Assembly (NCBI RefSeq): GCF_014649375.1
Contig: NZ_BMSX01000024.1
Span: 62,001-126,000 of the forward strand
Length of the DNA: 64,000 bases
Source of the DNA: Streptomyces aurantiogriseus
Lineage (GTDB): Bacteria; Actinomycetota; Actinomycetes; Streptomycetales; Streptomycetaceae
Reading direction: 5' to 3'
Below, piece after piece: positions 20,183 to 29,307 of this stretch (position 1 is its first letter; each line of letters starts with the position of its first letter). A program made the position numbers and the translations under genes. A model generated the notes under the pieces. It was not told the DNA's origin, did not search any database, and worked only from the letters and a program-made list of their open reading frames with translations.

Positions 20183-20417
20183 GACCCACGGACCGGGAGA
20201 CCCGCGAAGAAACGTGAAGCCGCGCAATCCTGACCGGACCGTGACGTCTCGGGCGGCGCGCCACCCCGGACTGTCGTAGATACTGTGCGAAGGTTTACCG
20301 TTCGTCTGCCCGCCGCCCGCAGCCCTCGAGCGGGCACCGGACCAGAAGCGACAGCGCAGTGTGCAGCAAGGCCGGGAGGGGCTACCGCCACACGACGCTT
20401 TTGGGGGGCTTGAACCC

Positions 20418-22931
20418 ATGGACCCGAACACCCGGGGACCCGAGGAGTACGGCCACGACGGCGACGGCCACGCGTCGCGCCCGCGTCCGTCCAGGGACCC
20501 CCTGACACCCGACTTCGGCCAGCACACGCCGGCCCTCGCGCGCACCGTGCGCCTCGTCTCCGGGGACCATCTCCTCACGGTCAACCCCGTCGACGGCAGC
20601 GAGATCGAGCTGTGCCCGCCCACCGAGCGGCCCGAACGGCCCGCCAAGCGCACGCCCGAGGCGCGCGCCGAGGCCGACCGCGCGGCCAGGCCTCCCGTAC
20701 CGGCCGGCCCCGCCCAGCCGGCGCAGCCGCTGCTGGGCCGCCAGGACGAGCGGGAACAGCTCGTGCGCCTGCTCGCCCGCGGGCGGTCCGTCTGTCTCAT
20801 CGGGCCCGCCGGCTCCGGCCGCACCAGCCTGCTCGACCTCGTCGCCGAGGACTGCGCCGACCTCGCCCCCGACGGCGTCGTCCGCCTCGTCGGCTACCAC
20901 CGCACCACCGCCGACCTGCTGCACGACCTCTTCCACGCCGTCTACGACGCCCCCCTCCACCGCCCCGAGGACGACGAACTCCGTGCCCTCGTCGGCGAGA
21001 TCGGCGCGGTCGTCGTGGTCGACGACCTGGAGATCGGCGGCGCCGCCCTCGACGAGCTGCTCGACGCCACCCCCGAGTGCGCCTTCCTGTTCGGCGCGAC
21101 CCCCGACGCCCCGGCGCCCTCCGCCGACTCCGCCGTCGAGGAGGTCGTCCTGAGCGGCCTCGACCGCGCGGGCGGCGTCGAGGTGATCGAGCGCGCCGTC
21201 GGCCGGGTCCTCACCGAGGAGGAGGCCAACTGGGCCGGTGACCTCTGGTTCGAGTCCGAGGGCCTGCCGCTGCGGTTCGTCCAGGCCGGCGCCCTGCTGC
21301 GCCAGCGCGACCAGCTGCGGGCCACCGCCGGCGCCGTCGACGAGTTCGGTGTCTTCGAGGACGCCCGCCCGCTCGCCTCGCCTCTCGACGCCGCTGCCGA
21401 CGAGAGCGAGGAGATACCCCTGCCCTCGCTGGGCGAGGCCGCCGCGCCCGCCCCGCTGCTCGCCGCCCGCCTCAGCGCCTCGGCCCGCGCCACCCTGCGC
21501 TTCGCCGTCGCCCTCGGCGGCGAGGTCCCGCACCAGGCCCACCTGCCCGCCCTCGTCGGCGACACCCACGCCGACGCCGCCCTCGGTGAACTCGTCGCCT
21601 GCGGGCTCGTCTCCCCGGTCGGCACCCGCTACCGGCTCGCCGCCGGTGTGCAGACCCAGCTGGAGGCCGCCGGATACGCCGACGACGTCGCCGCCCGCGC
21701 CCACACCGCCGCCCAGCACTACGCCTGGTGGGCCGGACACCCCTCGGTGACGCCCGAGCGGGTGTGCGCGGAGGCCGACGCGATCCTCGCCGCCCTCGCC
21801 GTGACCGTCCCGGCCACCGAGCGGCCCGCCGAGGGCGAGGAGGCCACCGCGGTCCAGCTGGCCCGCACCGCCGCGCCCGCCTTCGCCGCCGGGCTGCACT
21901 GGAGCGCCTGGGAGCAGGCCCTGCACGAGGGCGCCGAGGCCGCCCGCCTCGCCGGGGAGTCAGCGGACCGGGCCTACTTCCACCACGAACTGGGCGTCCT
22001 CGCGCTCTGCGCCGGACAGCTCGACCGGGCCCGTTCCGAACTGGAGGCCTCCGTCGGCCTGCGCGGCGCTCTCGCCGACAAGCGGGGCACCGTCGCCGGC
22101 CGCCGCGCCCTCGCCCTGGTCGCCGACCGCTCGGGCGACGTGCCCGGCCTGGCGGCGCTCATGGCCGCCGAGGAGGTGCCCGACGCCCGCCACGAGGAGC
22201 CGGCGCCGGCGCCGCGCCGCATCACGGCCGCCCTTCCGTCGGCTCCGCCCACCGCCCCCACCGTCGTCACCAGCCGGCCCTCCCCGTCCCCCGCCCATCG
22301 CGGCCGGGGCGGCCTTCGGGGACTGGCCAAGCGCAACCTCGTGGCGGCCGGCGCGGGCGCCCTGCTCGTCGCCGTGCTCGGCACGGTGGTCACGCTCGGC
22401 GCGACCTCCAACAACGACGCCACCGACCCCTCCGACCAGGTCGGCGTCACCCCCTCCGCCAGCGTCGGCGTGGACGACGGCGACCTGGGCGCGGACAACC
22501 CGGGCGACGACACCGGCAACGGGGACACCGGGGTGGCGACCAGCCGGCCGACGGATCCGGGGCCGGACGGGGCGATGGGGACGTCGGACGATCCGACGGC
22601 GGCGGGGGTGGAGCCGACGCCGGGGGCGAGCAGTTCGCACAGCTCGGGGAGCGGCGGGTCGTCTCCGACGCCGACCGAGTCCTCGTCGTCGAGCCCGACG
22701 CCGAAGCCGTCATCGTCCACGTCGTCGTCGCCGCGGCCCTCGGGCTCGTCGAGTACCTCGACGTCGCCCTCGCCGAGCGGGTCCTCGCCGGGGCCGTCCG
22801 AGTCTCCCAGCTCCAGCGTCCCGTCCACGGCCAGCAACTCCGTCTCCTCCGCTCCCGTGAGCCCCACCACCGCCTCGCAGAGCAGCACGGGAACGCCGGC
22901 CACGGCTGACTCGTCGGACCCGGTGATCTGA
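20418..22931 (+). CDS. P-loop ATPase-like membrane protein with Ser/Pro-rich tail
   Basis: This protein of about 837 residues has an N-terminal hydrophilic region, then an AAA/STAND-like ATPase module: Walker A at 129-136 reads GPAGSGRT, with Arg135 in place of the usual Lys, and a Walker B-like strand reads AVVVVDDLEI. A helical middle part (about 360-600) resembles TPR-like repeats. A single transmembrane helix lies at about 640-662 (NLVAAGAGALLVAVLGTVVTLGA). The last 170 residues are a low-complexity Ser/Thr/Pro/Asp tail, probably outside the cell. The ATG at 20418 follows a GGGGGG run. A GTG at 20361 in frame is possible. It lies 235 nt after the STAS gene. The function is unknown. Confidence 0.75.
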   Translation: MDPNTRGPEEYGHDGDGHASRPRPSRDPLTPDFGQHTPALARTVRLVSGDHLLTVNPVDGSEIELCPPTERPERPAKRTPEARAEADRAARPPVPAGPAQPAQPLLGRQDEREQLVRLLARGRSVCLIGPAGSGRTSLLDLVAEDCADLAPDGVVRLVGYHRTTADLLHDLFHAVYDAPLHRPEDDELRALVGEIGAVVVVDDLEIGGAALDELLDATPECAFLFGATPDAPAPSADSAVEEVVLSGLDRAGGVEVIERAVGRVLTEEEANWAGDLWFESEGLPLRFVQAGALLRQRDQLRATAGAVDEFGVFEDARPLASPLDAAADESEEIPLPSLGEAAAPAPLLAARLSASARATLRFAVALGGEVPHQAHLPALVGDTHADAALGELVACGLVSPVGTRYRLAAGVQTQLEAAGYADDVAARAHTAAQHYAWWAGHPSVTPERVCAEADAILAALAVTVPATERPAEGEEATAVQLARTAAPAFAAGLHWSAWEQALHEGAEAARLAGESADRAYFHHELGVLALCAGQLDRARSELEASVGLRGALADKRGTVAGRRALALVADRSGDVPGLAALMAAEEVPDARHEEPAPAPRRITAALPSAPPTAPTVVTSRPSPSPAHRGRGGLRGLAKRNLVAAGAGALLVAVLGTVVTLGATSNNDATDPSDQVGVTPSASVGVDDGDLGADNPGDDTGNGDTGVATSRPTDPGPDGAMGTSDDPTAAGVEPTPGASSSHSSGSGGSSPTPTESSSSSPTPKPSSSTSSSPRPSGSSSTSTSPSPSGSSPGPSESPSSSVPSTASNSVSSAPVSPTTASQSSTGTPATADSSDPVI

Positions 22932-22954
22932 GCCGCCGGCGTTTCCCCGGCACG

Positions 22955-22991
22955 GACGAGGGCCGGGTCCCCACCGGACCCGGCCCTCGTC
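22955..22991. terminator. Bidirectional terminator
   Basis: A perfect 16-bp stem (22955-22970 with 22976-22991, 5-nt loop CCACC) lies between the convergent P-loop gene and nucS. Confidence 0.85.
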
Positions 22992-23017
22992 GTCGTACCG
23001 ATTCCTCGTGCCGTCGC

Positions 23018-23689
23018 TCAGAACAGCCGCAGTTTGTCGTCCTCGATGCCGCGCAGGGCGTCGTAGTCCAGGACCTGGCAGCCGATGCCGCGGTCCGTGG
23101 CCAGGACGCGGGCCTGGGGCTTGATCTCCTGGGCGGCGAAGATGCCCCGCACCGGCGCCAGATGGGGATCGCGGTTCAACAGCTCGAGGTAGCGGGTGAG
23201 TTGCTCGACGCCGTCGATCTCGCCACGCCGCTTGATCTCCACCGCGACGGTCTGGCCTTCGGCGTCCCGGCAGAGGATGTCGACCGGGCCGATGGCGGTC
23301 ATGTACTCGCGGCGGATGAGGGTGTAGCCCTCACCGAGCGTCTCGATGCGGTCGGCGAGCAGTTCCTGGAGGTGTGCTTCCACGCCGTCCTTGATCAGGC
23401 CGGGGTCGACACCGAGTTCGTGCGAGGAGTCGTGGAGGATCTCCTCCATGGTGATGATCAGTTTCTCGCCTGCCTTGTTGACGACGGTCCAGACGCCTTC
23501 CTCCTCGCCGGTGCCCTCCTTCAGCGTGCAGGGCGGCGACATCCAGTTGAGGGGCTTGTAGGCCCGGTCGTCCGCGTGGATGGAGACGCTGCCGTCCGCC
23601 TTCACCAGGATGAGACGGGGGGCGGAGGGGAGGTGGGCGGTGAGCCGGCCCGCGTAGTCCACGGAGCACCGGGCGATGACGAGACGCAT
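23018..23689 (-). CDS. nucS: Mismatch-specific endonuclease NucS/EndoMS
   Basis: This 223-residue enzyme cuts both strands at mismatched bases. It provides mismatch repair in actinobacteria, which lack MutS/MutL. The N-terminal DNA-binding/dimerisation domain begins MRLVIARCSVDYAGRL. The C-terminal RecB-like nuclease core shows GPVDILCRD then VAVEIKRRG, the D and ExK of a PD-(D/E)XK site. The extreme C-terminus DDKLRLF resembles the sliding-clamp-binding tail of the family. The ATG at 23689 was chosen over a TTG at 23698. Length is standard. It is convergent with the P-loop gene. Confidence 0.93.
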   Translation of the reverse strand: MRLVIARCSVDYAGRLTAHLPSAPRLILVKADGSVSIHADDRAYKPLNWMSPPCTLKEGTGEEEGVWTVVNKAGEKLIITMEEILHDSSHELGVDPGLIKDGVEAHLQELLADRIETLGEGYTLIRREYMTAIGPVDILCRDAEGQTVAVEIKRRGEIDGVEQLTRYLELLNRDPHLAPVRGIFAAQEIKPQARVLATDRGIGCQVLDYDALRGIEDDKLRLF

Positions 23690-24053
23690 GGTCGGCAACG
23701 CTACTCGACGTCCCAGGGGCCACGCGATTCGCCCACCCGTCTCCCACCACCACCCTCAACGGAGGCCCTACGGGTCGCACCTTCTGGTCCCCTGTCTTTC
23801 CCTCCTCACCCTCAACCGGGGCCCTACGGGGCGCACCTTTTGAACTGGAAAACCTCAGTTCGACAGTGGCCGATAGTGGGCCCAACCGGCCGTCCCTATG
23901 TGCCCGTTCTCCTGGTGCGGTCACGGTCCGTTGCCTACGGTAGAGAACGGGAGGTCGCGATGCGTGTACTCAGCGTGCTCGGTGTTCTTGCATGGCGAAG
24001 TCCCTTTCCCTGTCCGGCAACCCCTGCGCTTCGGGGGTGCGAGAGGAGAACCC
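23690..24053. other. Intergenic region with an imperfect direct repeat
   Basis: This 364-nt gap has no gene. It contains two 36-bp near-identical blocks (23751-23786 and 23807-23842; 32 of 36 bases agree), each of the form CACCCTCAAC, then GGCCCTACGGG, then CGCACCTT. The rest should carry the divergent promoters of nucS and the next gene. No clear hexamers were assigned. Confidence 0.5.
23751..23842. repeat. Two 36-bp imperfect direct repeats
   Basis: The copies are spaced 56 bp start to start. The four differing bases leave the core GCCCTACGGG intact. They may be operator copies or remnants of an intergenic repeat family. Confidence 0.6.
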
Positions 24054-24446
24054 ATGTCGCTCGACGTCTCACCGGCCCTACTCGAACAGGCCGAGCGAGG
24101 CGAGGTCGACGAAGCAGAATTCGTCGACTGCGTCCGGACCTCCCTGCCTTACGCATGGGAGATGATCAGCTCCCTGGTGGTCCAGCTGAAGGTGGACGGC
24201 GGACAGTTCGCCGACAACCAGACGCCCCCGCCGGACGAGCAGGCACGCGGGCAGTTGTTGCGAGCGCTGGCGAGTGACGCGATTCGCGGCGCCCTGCAGC
24301 GACACTTCGGCGTGCGGCTGGCGTTCCAGAACTGCCACCGGGTGGCGGTGTTCCCGTTGGACACCTCGGTCGACGAGACGCACGCCCGTTTCACCTCGGT
24401 CCGCAGTCAGGTGCTGAACCAGTCTCCGGAGTTCCGAGACTGCTGA
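24054..24446 (+). CDS. Conserved hypothetical protein, SCO5389 family
   Basis: This 130-residue soluble protein begins MSLDVSPALLEQAERGEVDE. No catalytic motif, membrane helix or metal site is visible. Its place next to nucS is conserved in Streptomyces (SCO5388-SCO5389, from memory), and the SCO5389 family name comes from there. The ATG at 24054 has GAGAGGAG 6 nt upstream. The frame is open back to 23898, but that part is intergenic in character. The function is unknown. Confidence 0.8.
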   Translation: MSLDVSPALLEQAERGEVDEAEFVDCVRTSLPYAWEMISSLVVQLKVDGGQFADNQTPPPDEQARGQLLRALASDAIRGALQRHFGVRLAFQNCHRVAVFPLDTSVDETHARFTSVRSQVLNQSPEFRDC

Positions 24447-24463
24447 GGCAGTGAAAGCCTGTT

Positions 24464-24512
24464 GCTTGCCGCTCCTCCAGCGGGAGGTGCCAGCGGTACG
24501 GGAGCGGCAAGC
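24464..24512. terminator. Terminator between convergent genes
   Basis: GCTTGCCGCTCC (24464-24475) pairs perfectly with GGAGCGGCAAGC (24501-24512) over a 25-nt loop. It lies just after the SCO5389-family gene and before the 3' end of the LLM enzyme gene. Confidence 0.7.
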
Positions 24513-24531
24513 TCCTCGGCGGCGGGGCCGT

Positions 24532-25560
24532 TCACCGGAGGTGGGGGAGGACCTCCGAGCCCAGCCGCCGAACGTTCTCCTCCGTGGCCGCCAGGTCGCC
24601 GGAGCCCTCGACGAGGAGGGCGAAGCGCGAGATGCCGGTCCGCTCGCTGGTCGCCGCGAGGCGGTCGACGCACAGCCGCGGGGTGCCCACCGGGTGCAGC
24701 CCGCAGAGCAGTTCGGTGTACGCCACCGGGTCCCGCATGGACCGGGCCCGGCCGTCCACCGTCACATGCGCGTCGAGGCCCTGCTTCAGCCAGCCCGGCA
24801 TCGCCTTCACCAGCGTCTCCACCGCGTCGATGCGCCGGTCCGCGATCTGGCAGACGCCGGCCGAGACATGGCCCGCACCGCGGATCTCCTCCGCCGACCG
24901 CCCGGCCGCGCGCGCGTGCTGGCGCCACAGGGCGATCATCTCGGCCTTCTCCTCGTCCCCGACGTGCATCCCGAGCAGCATCGGCAGCCCGCGCTCGGCG
25001 GCCAGCCGCACGCTCGCGGGGGAGGTGCACGCGACGATCACCTCCGGACCCTGGGTCTCCGTCAGGGCCTCCGACGGCCGGGGGACGACCGGGACGTCGC
25101 GGAAGCGGTATCGCTCGCCGTCGGCCCCGACGGCCGGTTCGCGCAGCCAGCGCACCAGCAGATCGAGTGATTCCGGGAACCCCTGTTCGTACGCCTCCAG
25201 GCCCGAGCCGAACACCTCCAGGTCGACCCAGGGCCCGCCGCGCCCCACGCCCAGCGAGAAGCGGCCGCCGCTCGTCAGATGCAGCAGCGCGGCCTGTTCG
25301 CCGAGGGCGACGGGATGGGCGGTGGGCAGCACGCTCACCGCCGTACCGACCCGGATGCGCCGGGTGCGGCCCAGCAGTAAGGCGGCCAGGGTGACCGCGG
25401 ACGGGCAGGTGCCGTAGGGCACGAAGTGGTGCTCGGCCAGCCAGACCGAGTCCAGGCCCGCCTCCTCGGCGACCTCGGCGGAGCGGACCGCGCGATGCAG
25501 CGCCTCCCCCTGGCCCTGCCCCGGGAACTGGGCCGCCAACACGAAACTTCCAACACGCAT
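24532..25560 (-). CDS. LLM-class flavin-dependent oxidoreductase
   Basis: This 342-residue member of the bacterial luciferase-like monooxygenase family is likely to use FMN or F420. Typical features are AEEAGLDSVWLAEHHF near residue 31, the TAVSVLPTAHPVALGEQ strand, and RFSLGVGRGGPWVDLEVFG, the flavin-phosphate loop. The C-terminal half lists the usual barrel helices. The substrate cannot be told from sequence. A ribosome-binding motif AGGAAAG lies upstream of the ATG at 25560. It stands alone, between a convergent and a divergent gene. Confidence 0.87.
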   Translation of the reverse strand: MRVGSFVLAAQFPGQGQGEALHRAVRSAEVAEEAGLDSVWLAEHHFVPYGTCPSAVTLAALLLGRTRRIRVGTAVSVLPTAHPVALGEQAALLHLTSGGRFSLGVGRGGPWVDLEVFGSGLEAYEQGFPESLDLLVRWLREPAVGADGERYRFRDVPVVPRPSEALTETQGPEVIVACTSPASVRLAAERGLPMLLGMHVGDEEKAEMIALWRQHARAAGRSAEEIRGAGHVSAGVCQIADRRIDAVETLVKAMPGWLKQGLDAHVTVDGRARSMRDPVAYTELLCGLHPVGTPRLCVDRLAATSERTGISRFALLVEGSGDLAATEENVRRLGSEVLPHLR

Positions 25561-25783
25561 GGGACTTTCCTGCTTCCTTGGCCCCGACACGGAGCTCCCC
25601 CACTCGGCATAACCGTCTGACACGTGCCGAGGACACGGCCTGGTGGGGAGATTTGCGGATTGTCTGCAGAATCGGGCACATCGGAGGGGGACTTGGGAGG
25701 ACCGGCGACCTACGGGTACCCCCGTCGGCGCCGCGTAGGCTGGACACCAACCCTGCTCCCTGTATAGCCCCGTGAGGTGTCCC

Positions 25784-26116
25784 GTGTCCCCGCGTCGCAA
25801 CCGACCCAAGGGTGACGGCTCGTCCGGCCGGAGCGCCGAGGACGACCGGGCGAGCCGTTACGGCGGCTGGCAGTCCACGGTGGGCTGGCAGGGCGAGGAG
25901 TGGAACGTGCGGCACGTGGCCGGCGCGAGCGCGCAGGGCAAGTCGTACCGCTGCCCCGGCTGCGACCAGATGATCCCGGACGGTGTGCCGCACGTCGTCG
26001 CCTGGCCCGAGCACGCGGGCGTCGACGACCGCCGGCACTGGCACAAGGCCTGCTGGAACGCGCGGGACCGCCGCACCCCAGGGGTGCAGCGGTCCCGTAA
26101 CGCGCCGAGGTTCTAG
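25784..26116 (+). CDS. Small zinc-ribbon-like protein
   Basis: This 110-residue basic protein has a central SYRCPGCDQMIPDG motif (CxxC) followed by PHVVAWPEH and HWHKACW, giving a likely Cys2-His-Cys metal site similar to HNH/zinc-finger proteins. The N-terminal 25 residues are charged and probably disordered. The GTG at 25784 is chosen because GTGAGGTG lies 4-11 nt upstream. Streptomyces relatives are often labelled ATP/GTP-binding protein, but no P-loop is present here. A nucleic-acid role is possible and unproven. Confidence 0.75.
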   Translation: MSPRRNRPKGDGSSGRSAEDDRASRYGGWQSTVGWQGEEWNVRHVAGASAQGKSYRCPGCDQMIPDGVPHVVAWPEHAGVDDRRHWHKACWNARDRRTPGVQRSRNAPRF

Positions 26117-26132
26117 GCCGAGGCCCGGAAGA

Positions 26133-27002
26133 TCACACGTCCCGCTTCTCCAGCAGCGTGAAGGCGCCGGCGAACGCGGCGGCCGTCACGCCGAGCGCGA
26201 TCCACAGCGGGTCCCAGCCGGACGGGCCGGTCTCGGTCAGCGACGTGGAGTAGAAGACGCTGAGCTGGTTGGGGATCGAGTACTCGAACAGGGCCTGACG
26301 CAGGTCCTCCAGGGACGACGAGAACATGAAGAGCGCGATCACCAGCGGGGCCAGCACCAGGCCGATCATGATCGTGATGGCGCCCGCCGAGTGCCGGATG
26401 ACCGAGCCGACGGCCAGGGACAGCAGCCCGAGCAGGGCGATGTAGAGGGACACACCGAGCGTGCCCTTCAGCCATTCGCTGCCGGAGGGCTCACGGGCGT
26501 CCGGCAGCAGGGCCACGTCCACCATCGCGACCAGGACCGCCGACACCAGCGTCACCACGAACGCGACCAGGAAGAACACGACCCCCTTCGCCGCGAGGAC
26601 CCGGCCGCGGGACGGGCAGGCCACCATGGTGGTCCGGATCATGCCGGTGCCGTACTCCGAGGCGGTGGTGAGCACGCCCAGCGTGATGATGCACATGCTG
26701 CCCAGGAGCAGTCCGAAGAAGCCGAACGACAGCGGGTTCTCACCGGACAGCTCGCCCTCGCCGGCGTTGGCGGCGACCAGTGCCGCGGTCGCCAGACCGA
26801 TGCCGACGACGAGCAGCACGAACACGCCCAGCGTCCACATCGTGGAGCGCACCGACCGGATTTTCGTCCACTCCGAGCCGATGGCGTGCCCCAGGTGCGT
26901 GCGCACGACGGGGATCGGCGAGGTGTAGCTGGGGTACGCGGGCCCGGGTGCCCCCTGCCAGGCGGGCGCGGTCTGCGGAGCCGGGGTCTGGGGCGTGCTC
27001 AT
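26133..27002 (-). CDS. ABC-2 type transporter permease (second pair)
   Basis: This 289-residue permease has a cytoplasmic Pro/Ala-rich N-terminus (about 1-45), then SEWTKIRSVRSTMWTL, the entry helix common to these drug/antibiotic-type permeases, and six transmembrane segments. STASEYGTGMIRTT marks the coupling loop. It ends LLEKRDV. Its ATG overlaps the stop of the ATPase gene upstream (ATGA, 26999-27002), so the two form one transporter. It is paralogous to the permease at 28535. Confidence 0.9.
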   Translation of the reverse strand: MSTPQTPAPQTAPAWQGAPGPAYPSYTSPIPVVRTHLGHAIGSEWTKIRSVRSTMWTLGVFVLLVVGIGLATAALVAANAGEGELSGENPLSFGFFGLLLGSMCIITLGVLTTASEYGTGMIRTTMVACPSRGRVLAAKGVVFFLVAFVVTLVSAVLVAMVDVALLPDAREPSGSEWLKGTLGVSLYIALLGLLSLAVGSVIRHSAGAITIMIGLVLAPLVIALFMFSSSLEDLRQALFEYSIPNQLSVFYSTSLTETGPSGWDPLWIALGVTAAAFAGAFTLLEKRDV

Positions 27003-28423
27003 CGGGCGTCCTCGGTCTTGGTCGGGGCGGGTGCGGGGGCGCCTGCGGGCTGCGCCTGCGGCGCGGCGGCCGGGGCCGCCGGAACCTGAGCCTGCGGAGC
27101 CGGGGCGGCTGCCGCAGCTGCCGCGCCTGCGGCGGGGGCCTGGCCCGCGGACGCGGAGGACCCGGAAGCCTGCGCGGGGGCGGGCGGGGCCGCCGGAGGC
27201 TGGGCCTGCGGTGCGAGGGCCAACGTGGCGGCCGACGGTGCGGCGGCTGCCGGAGGGCCGGACGGTGCCTGGTGCGCGGGCGCGGCGGGCGGCTGCGCCG
27301 GGGCGGCCTGGGCGTAGGGGTTGGCTCCGCCCGGCGCGACGGGTGCGCCGTACTGCGCCGGTGCGGCCCCCTGGGCGGGCTGCGGCGGGGCGTAGCCGTG
27401 CTGCGGGGGCGGCGGGGCGTACCAGCCGGGCTGGCCCTGGCCCGGTACCGGCATCGGCGGCTGGGCGCCGGGCGGGAGCGGCTGCTGGAGGCCGGCCTTC
27501 TGGTCGGTGGTCGACCGGTAGTCGACGGCTCCCTGCGTCATCCGCATGTACGCCTCTTCCAGCGAGGCCTGGTGCGGCGACAGCTCCCACAGGCGTACGT
27601 CGGTGTCGTGGGCGATGTCGCTGATGCGCGGGAGGGCCAGGCCGGTGACACGCAGGGCGCCGTCCTGCTCGGGCAGCACATGACCGCCCGCCTCGGTGAG
27701 CGCGGTGGCCAGCTTCTCGCGCAGCTGCGGCTCGGTGTGCGGGGTGCGGACGCGCGCGAAGTCGGCGGAGTTCGCCGAGATGAAGTCCTTCACGCTCATG
27801 TCGGCGAGGAGCTGTCCGCGCCCGATGACGATCAGATGGTCGGCGGTCAGCGCCATCTCGCTCATGAGGTGCGAGGAGACGAACACGGTCCGCCCCTCCG
27901 CCGCGAGGGACTTCATCAGGTTGCGCACCCAGAGGATGCCCTCGGGGTCGAGGCCGTTGACCGGCTCGTCGAACAGCAGTACCTGGGGGTCGCCGAGGAG
28001 CGCGGCGGCGATGCCGAGCCGCTGCCCCATGCCGAGCGAGAACCCCTTGGACCGCTTCTTCGCCACGTCCTGGAGCCCGACCACGCCCAGCACCTCGTCC
28101 ACCCGCCGGGCCGGGATGCCCGAGAGCTGGGCCAGGCACAGCAGGTGGTTGCGGGCGTGCCGGCCGCCGTGGACGGCTTTGGCGTCCAGCAGGGCGCCGA
28201 CCTGGCGGGGCGCGTTCGGCAGCTTGCGGTAGGGATAGCCGCCGATCGTCACCGTCCCCGAGGTCGGGTTGTCCAGGCCGAGGATCATCCGCATCGTCGT
28301 CGACTTGCCCGAGCCGTTCGGCCCGAGGAAGCCCGTGACGGCCCCCGGTCGTACCTGGAAGGAAAGGTTGTACACAGCGGTCTTGTCGCCGTAGCGCTTG
28401 GTCAAGCCGACTGCTTCGATCAT
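26999..28423 (-). CDS. ABC transporter ATPase with long Ala/Pro/Gln C-terminal tail
   Basis: This protein of about 474 residues has a normal nucleotide-binding domain in residues 1-310: Walker A GPNGSGKST, signature FSLGMGQRLGIA (LGMGQ form), Walker B VLLFDEPVNGLDPEG and the His-switch VSSHLMSEM. The last 160 residues are low-complexity Ala, Pro, Gln and Gly, probably disordered, and are absent from the neighbouring paralogue. The ATG at 28423 gives MIEAVGLTKRYG. A GTG 9 nt further upstream is possible. It pairs with the permease at 26133. The substrate is unknown. Confidence 0.88.
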   Translation of the reverse strand: MIEAVGLTKRYGDKTAVYNLSFQVRPGAVTGFLGPNGSGKSTTMRMILGLDNPTSGTVTIGGYPYRKLPNAPRQVGALLDAKAVHGGRHARNHLLCLAQLSGIPARRVDEVLGVVGLQDVAKKRSKGFSLGMGQRLGIAAALLGDPQVLLFDEPVNGLDPEGILWVRNLMKSLAAEGRTVFVSSHLMSEMALTADHLIVIGRGQLLADMSVKDFISANSADFARVRTPHTEPQLREKLATALTEAGGHVLPEQDGALRVTGLALPRISDIAHDTDVRLWELSPHQASLEEAYMRMTQGAVDYRSTTDQKAGLQQPLPPGAQPPMPVPGQGQPGWYAPPPPQHGYAPPQPAQGAAPAQYGAPVAPGGANPYAQAAPAQPPAAPAHQAPSGPPAAAAPSAATLALAPQAQPPAAPPAPAQASGSSASAGQAPAAGAAAAAAAPAPQAQVPAAPAAAPQAQPAGAPAPAPTKTEDAR

Positions 28424-28534
28424 GCTCCGCACCCATCGACAGGTTCAGGACAGCGGGGCGCACGCCCCCCGTAAGGGTTAGGAGGATATCGAGGCGCTGA
28501 CGGTTCCGCTCAAATCCAAGTAAAGCCCAAGGCC

Positions 28535-29305
28535 TCAGGCATCGCGTTTCTTCAGCAGCAGACAGCCGCCCGCGAGGGCCGCCACCACCCACACCACCAT
28601 GATCGCGAGCCCGCCCCAGGGCCCGTACGGCGTGTCGTCGTCGATCGGGGTGACCACCTGCATGATCTTGCTGCCGGCCTGGTCGGGCAGGTACCAGCCG
28701 ATCTTCTTCGTCGCGTCGACGTTGCCGAGGATGTTGGAGATGAGGAAGAAGAACGGCATCAGGATGCCCAGCGACAGCATCGGCGAACGCAGCATCGCGG
28801 CCATGCCCATGGAGAACACCGCGATCAGCGTCATGTAGAGGCCGCCGCCGATCACCGCCCGCAGGACGCCGGTGTCGCCGAGCGACGCCTTGTGGGAGCC
28901 GAGCATCGCCTGGCCCAGGAAGAACGTGACGAAACTGGTCGCCATGGAGACGACGAGGGCGAGCCCGGCCGCCACCGCGATCTTGCTGAACAGGAAGGTG
29001 CCGCGCTGCGGCACGGCGGCCAGCGAGGTGCGGATCATGCCGGTGCTGTACTCGTTGGAGACCACGAGCACCCCGAACACGATCATCGCGAGCTGACCGA
29101 GACTCATCCCGGCGAAGCTGATGAACGTCGGGTCGAAGGAGAGCCGCTCGGTGCGGCTCATGTTGTCGAACTCGCTCTTCGACAGCGCCGAGATCAGCAT
29201 GCCGAGGGCGATGGTGACGACGACGGCGAGGGAGAGCGTCCAGACGGTGGACGCGACGGAGCGGATCTTCGTCCACTCGGACCGGATGACCTGGGTCGCC
29301 GCCAT
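28535..29305 (-). CDS. ABC-2 type transporter permease (first pair)
   Basis: This 256-residue permease has the SEWTKIRSVASTVWTL entry helix, six transmembrane segments, the coupling loop VVSNEYSTGMIRTS and the end LLKKRDA. It is clearly paralogous to the permease at 26133 but lacks the Pro-rich N-terminus. The ATG at 29305 follows GGAGGAGGGG. It starts 2 nt after the stop of the ATPase gene at 29308. Confidence 0.9.
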   Translation of the reverse strand: MAATQVIRSEWTKIRSVASTVWTLSLAVVVTIALGMLISALSKSEFDNMSRTERLSFDPTFISFAGMSLGQLAMIVFGVLVVSNEYSTGMIRTSLAAVPQRGTFLFSKIAVAAGLALVVSMATSFVTFFLGQAMLGSHKASLGDTGVLRAVIGGGLYMTLIAVFSMGMAAMLRSPMLSLGILMPFFFLISNILGNVDATKKIGWYLPDQAGSKIMQVVTPIDDDTPYGPWGGLAIMVVWVVAALAGGCLLLKKRDA

Positions 29306-29307
29306 GC

